Shown: piece after piece, positions 25,310 to 33,653 of the stretch
How positions within the stretch are numbered: position 1 is the stretch's first letter
How the letters are laid out: every line of letters starts with the position of its first letter
Source of the DNA: JAGVVZ01 sp964372465
GTDB taxonomy: Archaea > Aenigmatarchaeota > Aenigmatarchaeia > CG10238-14
Assembly: GCA_964372465.1 (NCBI GenBank)
Contig: CAYJRA010000006.1
Coordinates: 1 to 36,501, forward strand
Direction: 5' to 3'
Length of the DNA: 36,501 nt
Translations under genes and position numbers: made by a program
Notes under the pieces: model-generated
What the model was told of the DNA's origin: nothing
The model's input: only the letters and a program-made list of their open reading frames with translations
Databases searched by the model: none

Positions 25310-25735
25310 TTAAGATTTATCTAAATTGGTTGGAGAAAAAGAACGCGGTAGTATTTCTGAAAGTTTGTACTCTTCAAATTCTCCATCTGGCAGAGCATTA
25401 ATAATAATACAGTCGTCACAGAACTCTTTTATAAACTGACGGCAAATACCACAAGGAGCTGTATTATTATCATGAACTATAGCGACAAGTTGAATAAACT
25501 TTCTATCTTTAAGTTTTTCCCCTAGTAATGCAGATACTATTGCTGCTTGCTCTGCATGAACAGTTAGAGTATAACTGGCATTCTCTATGTTAGTACCTGT
25601 ATAGATTTTACCAGATTTCGTCAAAACAGCAGCGCCAACTTTGTAATTTGAATAAGGAGAGTAAGATTTTTCTCTTACTTTCATGGCCTCTTCAATAAGC
25701 TTTTTCTTAATTTCAGGGTTAACAAGGGACGACAT
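25310..25735 (-). CDS. cdd: Cytidine deaminase
   Basis: A 141-aa homotetrameric-type cytidine deaminase. Zinc ligands and the proton shuttle are H60-A-E62 (TVHAEQAAI) and C95-G-I-C98 (APCGICRQF), with the substrate motif NIENASY upstream. The family usually has Cys in place of His60; His is found in other members of the deaminase fold. It converts cytidine/deoxycytidine to uridine in pyrimidine salvage. The small wHTH gene ends five bases before its ATG, so the two are co-transcribed and the HTH protein might regulate it. Confidence 0.88.
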   Translation of the reverse strand: MSSLVNPEIKKKLIEEAMKVREKSYSPYSNYKVGAAVLTKSGKIYTGTNIENASYTLTVHAEQAAIVSALLGEKLKDRKFIQLVAIVHDNNTAPCGICRQFIKEFCDDCIIINALPDGEFEEYKLSEILPRSFSPTNLDKS

Positions 25736-25740
25736 TTCAT

Positions 25741-25935
25741 CTACTTTTTAGTATTATATACGAATCCATGTATCCTCTCTACAACACCACCTTTTTTTAA
25801 CCTTTCTAAGGCTACATTAGTTTGAAATGGTGTATAACCTCTGAGACCAAAATAGTTTATTACAGTTAATTCATGAACTCTTCTATTTCTTTGACCCAGA
25901 TAATCTTTTAATTGTGCTGTTAAATTAGAACTCAT
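25741..25935 (-). CDS. Small winged-helix DNA-binding protein, 64 aa
   Basis: A compact helical protein: a first helix with AQLKDYLGQRN, then HELTVINYFGLRG, a recognition-like helix PFQTNVALERLKKGG and a wing-like VVERIHGFVYN. This is the layout of a minimal winged-helix domain. It precedes cdd by five bases. A role as local regulator is inference. Confidence 0.55.
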   Translation of the reverse strand: MSSNLTAQLKDYLGQRNRRVHELTVINYFGLRGYTPFQTNVALERLKKGGVVERIHGFVYNTKK

Positions 25936-25978
25936 ATAGAATTAAATGTTCTAGAAAGATTTATTCTTAACTTCAAAA

Positions 25979-26560
25979 TTAGCTAAAAACGTTTTTATAC
26001 ACTATATCCCTTACTCTCTCAGCAACATCCTTCTTAGATCCGTTGACAACAAACACAGGGGTGTCATAACTAGCTGTGAATTTATCCATGATTTCATTCA
26101 CCCTTTCATGCATTTCCTTTCTCCAGTCAGGATCCACTGATCTGAAATTATCGTTAATTATTTTGTCGGGGAACGGCTGAAGCCAAATAATAACATCGTA
26201 ATTTCTAGAATATTCAAACACTTCCATTTCCTTTTCTTTGATAGCTTCTGGTGTGAGGTCATTTTTCTCGGCTATTCTTTTCCAGTATGCGAAATTATCT
26301 ATCACGCCTCTATCCATCAGAACAACATCGTGTATCTTTCCCAACTCCTTTTCTCTTCTCCTCTGCTCATCCAATATCCAGTCCTGAGCTTTCATCGTGG
26401 CCATTTCATTAATTGGATATGGGCAATCTCTGATGACCTCTGTAAGCAGTCCGACATTGTGCCCTCTATCCTTCAAATCGTTAAAAAGATTTTCACAGAC
26501 TGTCGTCTTGCCGACAAAATGCGTTCCGATTATTGCAATTTTTTTGGATTTAGGAGTCAT
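25979..26560 (-). CDS. P-loop NTPase, NadR/kinase-like (AAA_28)
   Basis: A 193-aa P-loop protein. Walker A is IIGTHFVGKTTVCENL (GxxxxGKT at about residues 12-19). A later LMDRGVIDNFAYW resembles Walker B/DRG of nucleoside-kinase-like families, and FPDKIINDNFRSVDPDW with lid arginines follows. The closest pattern I know is the AAA_28/NadR-like nucleotide kinase group. Substrate unknown. A short AT-rich gap separates it from the metallo-beta-lactamase-fold gene. Confidence 0.75.
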   Translation of the reverse strand: MTPKSKKIAIIGTHFVGKTTVCENLFNDLKDRGHNVGLLTEVIRDCPYPINEMATMKAQDWILDEQRRREKELGKIHDVVLMDRGVIDNFAYWKRIAEKNDLTPEAIKEKEMEVFEYSRNYDVIIWLQPFPDKIINDNFRSVDPDWRKEMHERVNEIMDKFTASYDTPVFVVNGSKKDVAERVRDIVYKNVFS

Positions 26561-26628
26561 CCATTAATTTTGTATTTTAATTATTAAACCGTTTGTATAA
26601 GTTAGTATAATTTATAAAAAATATAGAA

Positions 26629-27237
26629 TTATTTTTTCTTTATTAGATTAACAGACTTATCTACCTTGAAAACATCTCCGTGACCAGGAACAATGTAATC
26701 AGCCAGCTTCCAAATTTTAATTCTATTGTCGAATTGTGTTTGCTTGTCTTGACTCCACGGCTCCCATGATTCAGAATCTGGGTTTTCCCAATCTTTGTCA
26801 TATTCGAACAAATCACCAACCACAGCAACAATGTCTTTCTCAGTTTTGGCTATCAGACTAATGCTTCTCGAATCATGCCCCGGAGTTGGAATGATATAAA
26901 CATCTTCATCGATCACATACTTTTCTTTAAAGAATTCTTTGAATAAATCTCCTTGATAAACGTCACTTCCGCCTATAAAAGTTGCATTAGGAAATAAATT
27001 CAAATTTCCTATATGATCGATATCGGAATGGGTACATATCACAAAATCAATATCCTTAGCTTGTAAATTGTTTTCCTTGAGTTTTTGAGTAATTAGTTCC
27101 CTATCTTGCGCGTTCCCAGTATCAATAATCAAATTGTGATTCTTCGACTTGACTAACGTGATTGTGCCGCAGGCCCTCTGAGAGGTATAACCATCCCATA
27201 CAGCATATCCGGGTTTTAAAACAATTACTTCAGCCAT
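26629..27237 (-). CDS. Metallo-beta-lactamase-fold hydrolase (MBLAC1-like)
   Basis: A 202-aa MBL-fold protein. Metal-binding blocks are THSDIDHIGN (HxxxDH; the first His of HxHxDH is replaced by Ser), TPGHDSRS, VVGDLFEY and VPGHGDVF. The fold is compact, like the human MBLAC1 and glyoxalase-II-like branches. Substitution in the first ligand (HSDIDH) is seen in that branch and may indicate a single metal site. Substrate unknown. Divergent from the tRNA-Pro gene. Confidence 0.85.
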   Translation of the reverse strand: MAEVIVLKPGYAVWDGYTSQRACGTITLVKSKNHNLIIDTGNAQDRELITQKLKENNLQAKDIDFVICTHSDIDHIGNLNLFPNATFIGGSDVYQGDLFKEFFKEKYVIDEDVYIIPTPGHDSRSISLIAKTEKDIVAVVGDLFEYDKDWENPDSESWEPWSQDKQTQFDNRIKIWKLADYIVPGHGDVFKVDKSVNLIKKK

Positions 27238-27426
27238 TTAATCTACTAATAAAATTCGGGGGAAAAGACTTATAAGCTCTACATTTCATATACTTTCAAG
27301 TGAGAAAGATGGGTGAATGCCTTCCATTTGTTGAATAAGTTCCTGTTTTTACATAATCCTTATTATAAAAATGATTTTAACTCTAAATCGAATCAAGAAA
27401 TAATTTCGTGGGGCAGTGGTCCAGTT

Positions 27427-27442
27427 AATACAAATCTGGAAT
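27427..27442 (+). other. Noncanonical D-loop intron of tRNA-Pro (15-16 nt)
   Basis: CCAG (27421-27424) pairs with CTGG (27436-27439) as a central helix, with TTA on the 5' side as a 3-nt bulge; an added T-A pair gives TCCAG/CTGGA. Cutting in the bulges removes 27427-27441 or -27442. The product regains a canonical D loop with GG. The 3' boundary is uncertain by one base. Confidence 0.7.
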
Positions 27443-27464
27443 GGTCTAAGACTCAAGCTTTGGG

Positions 27465-27477
27465 AAACTTTCAGAAG
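27465..27477 (+). other. Canonical 37/38 intron of tRNA-Pro (13 nt)
   Basis: TTTG (27459-27462) pairs with CAGA (27472-27475; one G-T pair). The bulges are GGA (27463-27465) and AGA (27476-27478), flanked by the CAAGC/GCTTG stem. Cutting each bulge after its second base removes 13 nt after G37, the usual archaeal tRNA intron position. Confidence 0.8.
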
Positions 27478-27524
27478 AGCTTGCTACCCGTGTTCAAATC
27501 ACGGCTGCCTCATAAGGTGTTTTT

Positions 27525-27866
27525 ATGACAGAACAAATTTCATACGAAGATTTCGAAAAAGTCGATATCAGAGTCGGCAAGATTATAGAAGTGGAAGATT
27601 TTCCAGGAGCTAGAAAGCCGTCTTACAAACTGACAATAGATTTTGGCAAAGAAATAGGAGTGAAAAGATCAAGTGCTCAGATTACGCAATTATATGGGAA
27701 AGAAGAACTGAAAGGAAGAGAAGTGATAGCAGTAGTCAATTTCCCGAAAAAACAAATAGCAAATTTCATGTCTGAGGCACTTACATTGGGCGTGCCAGAC
27801 AAAAACGGCAATGTAGTATTATTAAAACCAGAAAGAGATGTGGAATTGGGAGTGAAAATGTTTTAG
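27525..27866 (+). CDS. csaA: CsaA-like tRNA-binding OB-fold protein
   Basis: A 113-aa EMAPII/Trbp111-type OB domain. The start ISYEDFEKVDIRVGKIIEVEDFPGARKPSYKL and the end NVVLLKPERDVELGVKMF are typical, seen here as VDIRVGKIIEVE and PSYKLTIDFG. This domain binds the corner of tRNA and occurs as the C-terminal part of MetRS or as free CsaA. Here it is free-standing, lying 12 bases after tRNA-Pro and 9 bases before the ProRS ATG, so it may be an accessory for proline tRNA charging; that is inference. Confidence 0.88.
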   Translation: MTEQISYEDFEKVDIRVGKIIEVEDFPGARKPSYKLTIDFGKEIGVKRSSAQITQLYGKEELKGREVIAVVNFPKKQIANFMSEALTLGVPDKNGNVVLLKPERDVELGVKMF

Positions 27867-27875
27867 GTGAATAAA

Positions 27876-29306
27876 ATGTCCGAGCAACTAGGAATTACTG
27901 TAAAAAAATCCGAAAACTTTTCAGAATGGTATAATCAAATTGTGTTGAAAGCCGAGTTGGCTGATTATGCAGCCATGAAAGGATTTATGGTAGTCAGACC
28001 TTTGGGCTATGCAATTTGGGAAAACATAACAAAGGTTTTCGATGCAATGATAAAGAAGTTGGGACATAAAAACACATACTTCCCGACACTAATTCCTGAA
28101 AAGTTCTTGCATAAAGAAGCCGAACACTTCAAAGGCTTTGTTCCAGAAACCTTTATCGTGACTCATTCGGGGAACAATAAATTAGATGAGAGATTGGTGG
28201 TAAGACCTACATCTGAAACTATCATGTATGATTCTTATGCCAAATGGATAAGAAGTTGGAGAGACTTGCCTTTGCTACTAAATCAGTGGAATTCTGTTTT
28301 AAGGGCGGAGATCAAAGCAACCAAGTTATTCTTGAGAACAAGCGAGTTCTTGTGGCAGGAAGGCCATACAGCTCACGCAACCAAAGAGGAAGCTGACAAG
28401 GAAGTTATGACGATGCTTGATCTCTATAGGAAAGTGGCTGAGGAATATTTGGCAATACCTGTTATAACTGGCAGAAAGAGTGAGATGGAGAAGTTTGCTG
28501 GTGCACTGTATACAACCACAATAGAAGCGATGATGCCTGATGGAAAAGCGTTGCAAGGCGGCACATCTCATAACCTCGGTCAAAATTTTGCCAAGGCGTT
28601 CAATATAAAATTTTTGGACAAAGATGGCCAGAACAAATATGTCTGGCAGACAAGCTGGGGTATAACTACAAGACTAATTGGTGCTATGGTCATGACTCAT
28701 TCCGATGATAAAGGCTTAGTAATACCACCTAAAGTTGCACCTGTTCATGCTGTTATTGTCCCGATTGAATTCAAAGAGAATAAGAAAATTTTGGCTGAAG
28801 CTAAATCAATACAACAAAAGTTAGAAATAAGGGGGTATTCTGTAATGGTTGACGACAGGGAAGAACATACGCCTGGATGGAAATTTAATGAGTGGGAATT
28901 GAAAGGCGTTCCTCTAAGAATTGAAATAGGACCAAAGGATCTAAAAAGGAAGGAAGTGATTTTAGTCAGAAGAGACACTTCCCAAAAAATCAGTGTTAAA
29001 ATATCTGATGCAGTGAAACAGGTTGAAAAATTATTGGATGATATTCAGAGCGGTCTTTTCAAAAAAGCAAAGAAATTTTTGGATGATAATACAACCACTG
29101 TTAAAAGTTATGACGAATTCAAGAAAGTTTTGGAAAATAAGGGAGGATTCTTGAAAACGGGTTTCTGCGGATCAAAACAATGTGAAGAGAAAATTAAGAA
29201 TGACACAACTGCAACAGTAAGAATTATTCCATTCAAGAATGAAAGAATGAAATGCATAACATGTCAGAAAGATGGGGGGGTGGCATATTTTGCTAAAGCA
29301 TACTGA
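27876..29306 (+). CDS. proS: Prolyl-tRNA synthetase, archaeal/eukaryotic type
   Basis: A 476-aa class II synthetase that charges tRNA-Pro. Motif 2 is FLRTSEFLWQEGHTAH, the proline pocket includes GGTSHNLGQNFAKAF, and motif 3 is GAMVMTHSDDKGLVIPP. The anticodon-binding domain follows (VHAVIVPIEF onward), then a C-terminal zinc-binding-like domain with Cys residues in GFCGSKQCEEK and MKCITCQKDGG. It ends in AYFAKAY, the conserved C-terminal Tyr of this type, so TGA is a normal stop here. The ATG at 27876 is preferred to a GTG three codons earlier because GGTGA precedes it by five bases. Confidence 0.96.
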   Translation: MSEQLGITVKKSENFSEWYNQIVLKAELADYAAMKGFMVVRPLGYAIWENITKVFDAMIKKLGHKNTYFPTLIPEKFLHKEAEHFKGFVPETFIVTHSGNNKLDERLVVRPTSETIMYDSYAKWIRSWRDLPLLLNQWNSVLRAEIKATKLFLRTSEFLWQEGHTAHATKEEADKEVMTMLDLYRKVAEEYLAIPVITGRKSEMEKFAGALYTTTIEAMMPDGKALQGGTSHNLGQNFAKAFNIKFLDKDGQNKYVWQTSWGITTRLIGAMVMTHSDDKGLVIPPKVAPVHAVIVPIEFKENKKILAEAKSIQQKLEIRGYSVMVDDREEHTPGWKFNEWELKGVPLRIEIGPKDLKRKEVILVRRDTSQKISVKISDAVKQVEKLLDDIQSGLFKKAKKFLDDNTTTVKSYDEFKKVLENKGGFLKTGFCGSKQCEEKIKNDTTATVRIIPFKNERMKCITCQKDGGVAYFAKAY

Positions 29307-29385
29307 TTTCTAACAACCAAAAGAATTTATAATTAACCATTATTATTGCAATGAACATGCGACCTTGCACAATGCTGCAGGAATA

Positions 29386-29625
29386 TTATATATCAATTGT
29401 TCTCCTTGTTTGTGGAACTGGTTTGCCTGTTAATTTATAAACATCTCCATCTCTAGATAGATATTCTTCATAATCTAAAATATTCAATATAGTATACGCC
29501 CTCTCCATAGGTACATCCCTACCCAATTCTTGATATATTTTTTCTGCTGTTAAACCATCTGCCATCGGTGCATAACTTAGTACTAAAACTATAAAAGCTG
29601 CTTCATCACCTTCGTATTGCACCAT
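29386..29625 (-). CDS. Small winged-helix-like protein, 79 aa
   Basis: A small acidic protein with a helix-turn-helix pattern: LTAEKIYQELGRD, then PMERAYTILNILDYEEYLSRDG and a short strand DVYKLTG like a wing. It is the type seen in archaeal small transcription regulators. It is divergent from the proteasome beta gene across a 150-base region and convergent with proS. Not further identified. Confidence 0.6.
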   Translation of the reverse strand: MVQYEGDEAAFIVLVLSYAPMADGLTAEKIYQELGRDVPMERAYTILNILDYEEYLSRDGDVYKLTGKPVPQTRRTIDI

Positions 29626-29778
29626 AAACTCACTGTAACTATTTAAAATAATTAAAGGATTTAAGCCTTTGTTTATTGAAAATTTGTCTACTTTATGTGC
29701 AGCAATATGTGTGCAAAGCTCTAAAAATGTAAAACTATTTAAATCATTACACCCTTATTAAAATATTGAGAATTCTAG

Positions 29779-30438
29779 GTGCGTTTTTTGGAACAAGCAC
29801 AAAAATTAAAAACTGGTACAACAACTGTAGGAATTGTCTGCAAAGATGGAATTGTCTTGGCAGCAGAGAAAAAGGCTACACTTGGCTATATGGTAGCTTC
29901 CAAAGACGATGTTAAGATCGTAGAAATAATGCCGCATATAGGAATGACTCAAGCGGGAATGGTTGGTGATATACAGGCACTAGTCAGATACCTGAAAGCT
30001 GAAGCTTCATTGTTTGAATTGAGAGAAAATAAAAAAATAACGGTGAAAGCAGCCTCAACATTGCTATCTAATATTTTATATGGTGGCAGGTGGAGTTTCT
30101 TCCCGTATATGATCCAAATCATACTTGCCGGTGTGGATAGACACGGTCCATCAATGTTCATACTTCATCCCGACGGTTCAAAACTAGAAGAAAAGAGATA
30201 TTTCTCTACTGGATCTGGTTCGCCAATGGCATTTGGTGTTTTAGAAGCGATTCATAAAGAGAATCCGACTGTAGAAGAAGCTAAATTGATGGCTGCCAGG
30301 GCAGTAAAAGCTGCTGTTGAGAGAGATATTGGATCTGGCGGCAAGGGGATTGATGTGGCTGTTATTAATGAAAAGGGATTTAAGCTGTTAAGCCCATCGG
30401 AAGTTCAGAAGATTGTTGATAGTTTTGAAAAGAAATAG
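29779..30438 (+). CDS. psmB: Proteasome subunit beta
   Basis: A 219-aa Ntn hydrolase. A 13-residue propeptide ends in KTG and autocleavage exposes T14 of TTTVGIVCKDG as the catalytic Thr1. The catalytic Lys lies in AAEKKATLGY and the mature chain has the Asp17 equivalent in CKDG and the SGSP loop (TGSGSPMAFG). Beta subunits form the inner rings of the 20S proteasome. GTG at 29779 is the start, just after the TATA-like TTATTAAAAT. It is followed 26 bases later by aCPSF1, an arrangement also seen in other archaea. Confidence 0.95.
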   Translation: MRFLEQAQKLKTGTTTVGIVCKDGIVLAAEKKATLGYMVASKDDVKIVEIMPHIGMTQAGMVGDIQALVRYLKAEASLFELRENKKITVKAASTLLSNILYGGRWSFFPYMIQIILAGVDRHGPSMFILHPDGSKLEEKRYFSTGSGSPMAFGVLEAIHKENPTVEEAKLMAARAVKAAVERDIGSGGKGIDVAVINEKGFKLLSPSEVQKIVDSFEKK

Positions 30439-30464
30439 ACTGGTCCTCTAACATTTAAAGTGGA

Positions 30465-33400
30465 ATGGAAATGGAAATTATTGAAAAGGTAAAGGATAGT
30501 TTTCCGAAGGATGTAATCGATAGGGTAGAACTGGAAGGTTGCGAGATAGTAGTCTACACTAAAGATAAGATATTCTTTTTGGATGCCAACGAGCAGGTGA
30601 AAGAGCTTGTTAGTGAGTTGAAGAAAAGAATAGAAGTAAGATTAGACATTTCCTTATGCGACTCCCCTGAAGCGGCAAAAGAGAAGATAATGACGATGGT
30701 GCCACAGGAAGCAGCAATCAAAGATATTAGATTTGAACCAGAAAGGAGCTTGGCTATAATCACTGCCGGAAAACCTGGATTGGTTATAGGCAGAGGTGGG
30801 GAAACTTTCAGAAAGATCAAGGAGGAAACTTTGTGGGTTCCTAAAATCGAAAGATCGCCAGAGATCAGCTCGAACATCGTTCGTTCGATAAGGCAATTGA
30901 TGACAGAGGAAGTTAAGTGGAGAATTAAATTTTTGAAACAAGTAGGAAAAAATATTTTTTCTGAAAGAATAACAAACAGGGATTGGGTTCGTGTTTTCTG
31001 TTTAGGATCATTTAGGGAAGTTGGAAGATCATGTATATTGGTAGAGACACCTAAGTCGAAGGTTTTAGTGGATTGCGGAATCAACACTGGGGGGAATGAA
31101 AATAGTTTATACCCTTACATAAACACTAAAGAAGTTGATTTAAGCGAATTGGATGCAATAATTCTTAGTCATGCTCATATGGATCACTGTTTGCATCCAG
31201 ATTCTTATATACAACTTTCTGATGGGGATATATTAAAAATTAATGAGATAAGAAATAGAGAAAATATAAAAGCTGTTGATTTTCAAAACGATTTAAAATT
31301 AGATGATATGAATGCTCTTCAGAGAGGTGGAATAAGATCTCCTTCAGAACTACTTGAACTAAAAACAAAAAGTAAAAGAATTAAAGTTACTGATGATCAT
31401 CCATTTTTTGCTCTTGATAGTGATGGTGAAATTAAGATAAAAAAAGCCAAAGAACTACAAGAGAGAGACCATATAGCATGTATAGGTAAAATTAAAATAA
31501 GGGGTTCAAAACAATCATTACCTAATGACAGCATCCTACCCTCAGAATTAGATTCAGGAACAGCACAAATATTAGGATACCTTTTAGGCGATGGAAATAA
31601 AGGCGGTGGTAATTATAACTCGATAATTTGCACTGATAAAAATACCAAAAATTTAAAATATTACCAAAAGTTGATAAAAAACAAATTTAAATTAAATTCA
31701 AAAATAAAAACGGGGGAAAGAAATAGACTAATTACAAATTCCTCAAGTTTGAGGAAATGGATAGATAAAATCGATGCCGACTTGCTTACGAGGAGTCCGC
31801 AAAGAAAAATCCCAATGCAAATATGTCGCTCCGATAAAGAAGTAGTTTCTGCTTTCTTAAGAGGGTTATATGATGCTGAAGGTTCTGTAAAACATCATTC
31901 CATAGTTTTAACGACCTCAAGCGAAAACATCGCACAAGTAACTCAGTTGTTGCTCCTTAGATTTGGTATAATTTCCCATATTTACGACCACGACCAATCA
32001 AGATCTACTTTCGGTGGTGGAAAATCATATCAATTGGCTATATCAAATTGTAATTCATTAAGAACATTCGAAAAGAAAATTGGTTTTAATGATATTTCAA
32101 AATTGGAAAAGGTAAGAAAAGCTTTAAAATACATAGGAAAAAGTAAGGCAATTAAAATAGATATTATACCAATAAAAATTGATTTTATTCTGAAAATAAC
32201 TAAACAGTTGGGATTAAATAAATCGGATTTAAGAAAACTTGGTTTTTCTTACACGCATTATATGAAGGATCATTTTCCAAGTAGAAAAAAACTAAAAGAA
32301 ATATCAAATAAGCTGTTAAGGTTATCTAAAAAGAAAGATGTGAAAATAAAGGAACTCAACTATTTAATGCAATTAACAAAATCGGAGATAATGTGGGAGC
32401 CCATTACAAAAATAAACAGAATAAAATCGGATTGTACAGAAGTTTATGATCTGACTGTTGCGGGTCATTCTAATTATATTGCAAATGGAATAGTAGTTCA
32501 CAATTGCGGTTTTATTCCATATTTGTATGAGCATGGATATGATGGTCCTCTGTACTGCACAACACCGACTCTTGATCTAGTGACTATGCTAACAATGGAC
32601 TACATAGATGTTATGCAAAAGAACGGGGTGCAGCCGTTGTTCACTGCCAAAGGAGTTAAAGAGGCGGTTAAACATGCAATCACATTGGATTGGAATGAGG
32701 TATCTGATGTCGGTCCTGATGTAAGATTGACATTCCAGCCGTCCGGTCACTTGCTTGGATCTAGTTTGGTACATTTGCATGTAGGACAAGGCCTGCACAA
32801 TATTGTTTATAGTGCTGACATGAAATTTACTAGAACTCGATTATTTGATCCGGCATTCACAAACTTCCAGAGGATAGAAACGTTGTTCGTTGAATCAACT
32901 TACGGTGCTCCTGATGATATAATGCCGTCAAGAATGGAAGCTGAGGAGAATCTTATGAGAGTTATAAATCAAACGGTTGAGAAAAATGGCATTGCAATAA
33001 TACCAAGTTTTGCTGTTGGCAGAGCACAGGAAATTATGTCTATACTAGATGCTTACAAGTTTGAGCATCCCGTATTCATTGATGGCATGATTCAGGATGC
33101 CACAGCCATTCATGCAACCTATCCGGAATACCTGTCAAAGGTAATGGAAAGAAAAATATTGCAAGGGGAGAATCCATTCACAAATCCGATATTTAAGAAA
33201 TTAAATTCACAAAACGACAGGGAAAGGGCCTGGGGAGAGAAACCATCTGTTATCATATCCACATCTGGTATGATGGAAGGTGGTCCGGTGATGAATCACT
33301 TGCAGGGATTGGGAGAGAATAAAAACAATACTTTAATATTCGTTGGCTATCAGGGAGAGGGGACAATGGGCAGAAGAATTCAAAGGGGATGGAGAGAGAT

Positions 33401-33653
33401 TCCGCTAAATGTAAATGGGAAGACAAGCACAATGAAATTAGATTTGGACGTAACGACAATTGGTGGTTTGTCGGGACATGCTGATGTCAAAGAATTGATG
33501 AATTTTATCAGCAGGTTGGGATCAAAACCTGAAAGAATCATTACAAATCACGGTGAGAACGGAAAGCCGATGCAGCTGGCCAGCAATTTGCATAGAATAT
33601 TCAGAATCGAAACTCTCGCTCCTAAGAATTTAGAAGCGATAAGATTGAGATAA
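30465..33653 (+). CDS. aCPSF1/FttA KH-beta-CASP ribonuclease, interrupted by an intein
   Basis: A 1062-aa precursor. Residues 1-150 hold KH domains (GxxG in VIGRGGETF). A metallo-beta-lactamase domain begins with FCLGSFREVGRSC and LSHAHMDH. Residues 242-680 are the intein. The host resumes at C681 (CGFIPYLYEHG), then GHLLGSSLVHL, a beta-CASP domain (FVESTYGAP, IIPSFAVGRAQEI) and C-terminal SGHADVKEL and ITNHGE motifs. Removing the intein gives 623 aa, the usual length. aCPSF1/FttA is the main 3'-end ribonuclease and transcription termination factor of Archaea. The start is the ATG at 30465; an ATG two codons on is possible. Confidence 0.94.
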   Translation: MEMEIIEKVKDSFPKDVIDRVELEGCEIVVYTKDKIFFLDANEQVKELVSELKKRIEVRLDISLCDSPEAAKEKIMTMVPQEAAIKDIRFEPERSLAIITAGKPGLVIGRGGETFRKIKEETLWVPKIERSPEISSNIVRSIRQLMTEEVKWRIKFLKQVGKNIFSERITNRDWVRVFCLGSFREVGRSCILVETPKSKVLVDCGINTGGNENSLYPYINTKEVDLSELDAIILSHAHMDHCLHPDSYIQLSDGDILKINEIRNRENIKAVDFQNDLKLDDMNALQRGGIRSPSELLELKTKSKRIKVTDDHPFFALDSDGEIKIKKAKELQERDHIACIGKIKIRGSKQSLPNDSILPSELDSGTAQILGYLLGDGNKGGGNYNSIICTDKNTKNLKYYQKLIKNKFKLNSKIKTGERNRLITNSSSLRKWIDKIDADLLTRSPQRKIPMQICRSDKEVVSAFLRGLYDAEGSVKHHSIVLTTSSENIAQVTQLLLLRFGIISHIYDHDQSRSTFGGGKSYQLAISNCNSLRTFEKKIGFNDISKLEKVRKALKYIGKSKAIKIDIIPIKIDFILKITKQLGLNKSDLRKLGFSYTHYMKDHFPSRKKLKEISNKLLRLSKKKDVKIKELNYLMQLTKSEIMWEPITKINRIKSDCTEVYDLTVAGHSNYIANGIVVHNCGFIPYLYEHGYDGPLYCTTPTLDLVTMLTMDYIDVMQKNGVQPLFTAKGVKEAVKHAITLDWNEVSDVGPDVRLTFQPSGHLLGSSLVHLHVGQGLHNIVYSADMKFTRTRLFDPAFTNFQRIETLFVESTYGAPDDIMPSRMEAEENLMRVINQTVEKNGIAIIPSFAVGRAQEIMSILDAYKFEHPVFIDGMIQDATAIHATYPEYLSKVMERKILQGENPFTNPIFKKLNSQNDRERAWGEKPSVIISTSGMMEGGPVMNHLQGLGENKNNTLIFVGYQGEGTMGRRIQRGWREIPLNVNGKTSTMKLDLDVTTIGGLSGHADVKELMNFISRLGSKPERIITNHGENGKPMQLASNLHRIFRIETLAPKNLEAIRLR
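31188..32504 (+). mobile_element. LAGLIDADG intein in aCPSF1 (439 aa)
   Basis: A protein-splicing element from Cys1 (CLHPDSYIQLSDGD) to Asn439 (NGIVVHN), followed by host Cys+1. Block B is KVTDDHPFFAL, with the TxxH His. The homing endonuclease has two LAGLIDADG helices, ILGYLLGDGN and FLRGLYDAEGSV, both keeping the acidic residue. Block F is EVYDLTVAGHSNYIANGI. It lies between the last His of HAHMDH and CGF, inside the zinc-ligand motif of the host, so the enzyme is dead unless the intein splices out. Nucleotide content is more AT-rich than the host. Confidence 0.95.

Larger units (their letters stand above)
27410..27512 (+). tRNA. tRNA-Pro (UGG) with two short introns
   Basis: Acceptor GGGGCAG (27410-27416) pairs with CTGCCTC (27505-27511) with one G-U pair; the discriminator is A27512. 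The T arm CCGTG-TTCAAAT-CACGG is perfect. The anticodon stem is CAAGC/GCTTG with loop TTTGGGA, anticodon TGG and G37, fitting proline. To close this arm a 13-nt insert at position 37/38 (27465-27477) must be removed. The D arm GTCC...AGAC has a loop of 26 nt; taking out 15-16 nt gives AGTTGGTCTA or one T more, with the conserved GG. The spliced tRNA is 74-75 nt. It lies just upstream of the CsaA-like and ProRS genes. Confidence 0.85.

Noticed and set aside
27313..27613. Plus-strand open frames across the tRNA region
   Set aside because: They translate the tRNA-Pro and the start of the CsaA-like gene in wrong frames; no family-like sequence.
29340..29430. Short plus-strand frame MNMRPCTMLQ after ProRS
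   Set aside because: 28 codons, overlaps the 3' end of the minus-strand wHTH gene, no ribosome site and no family-like sequence.
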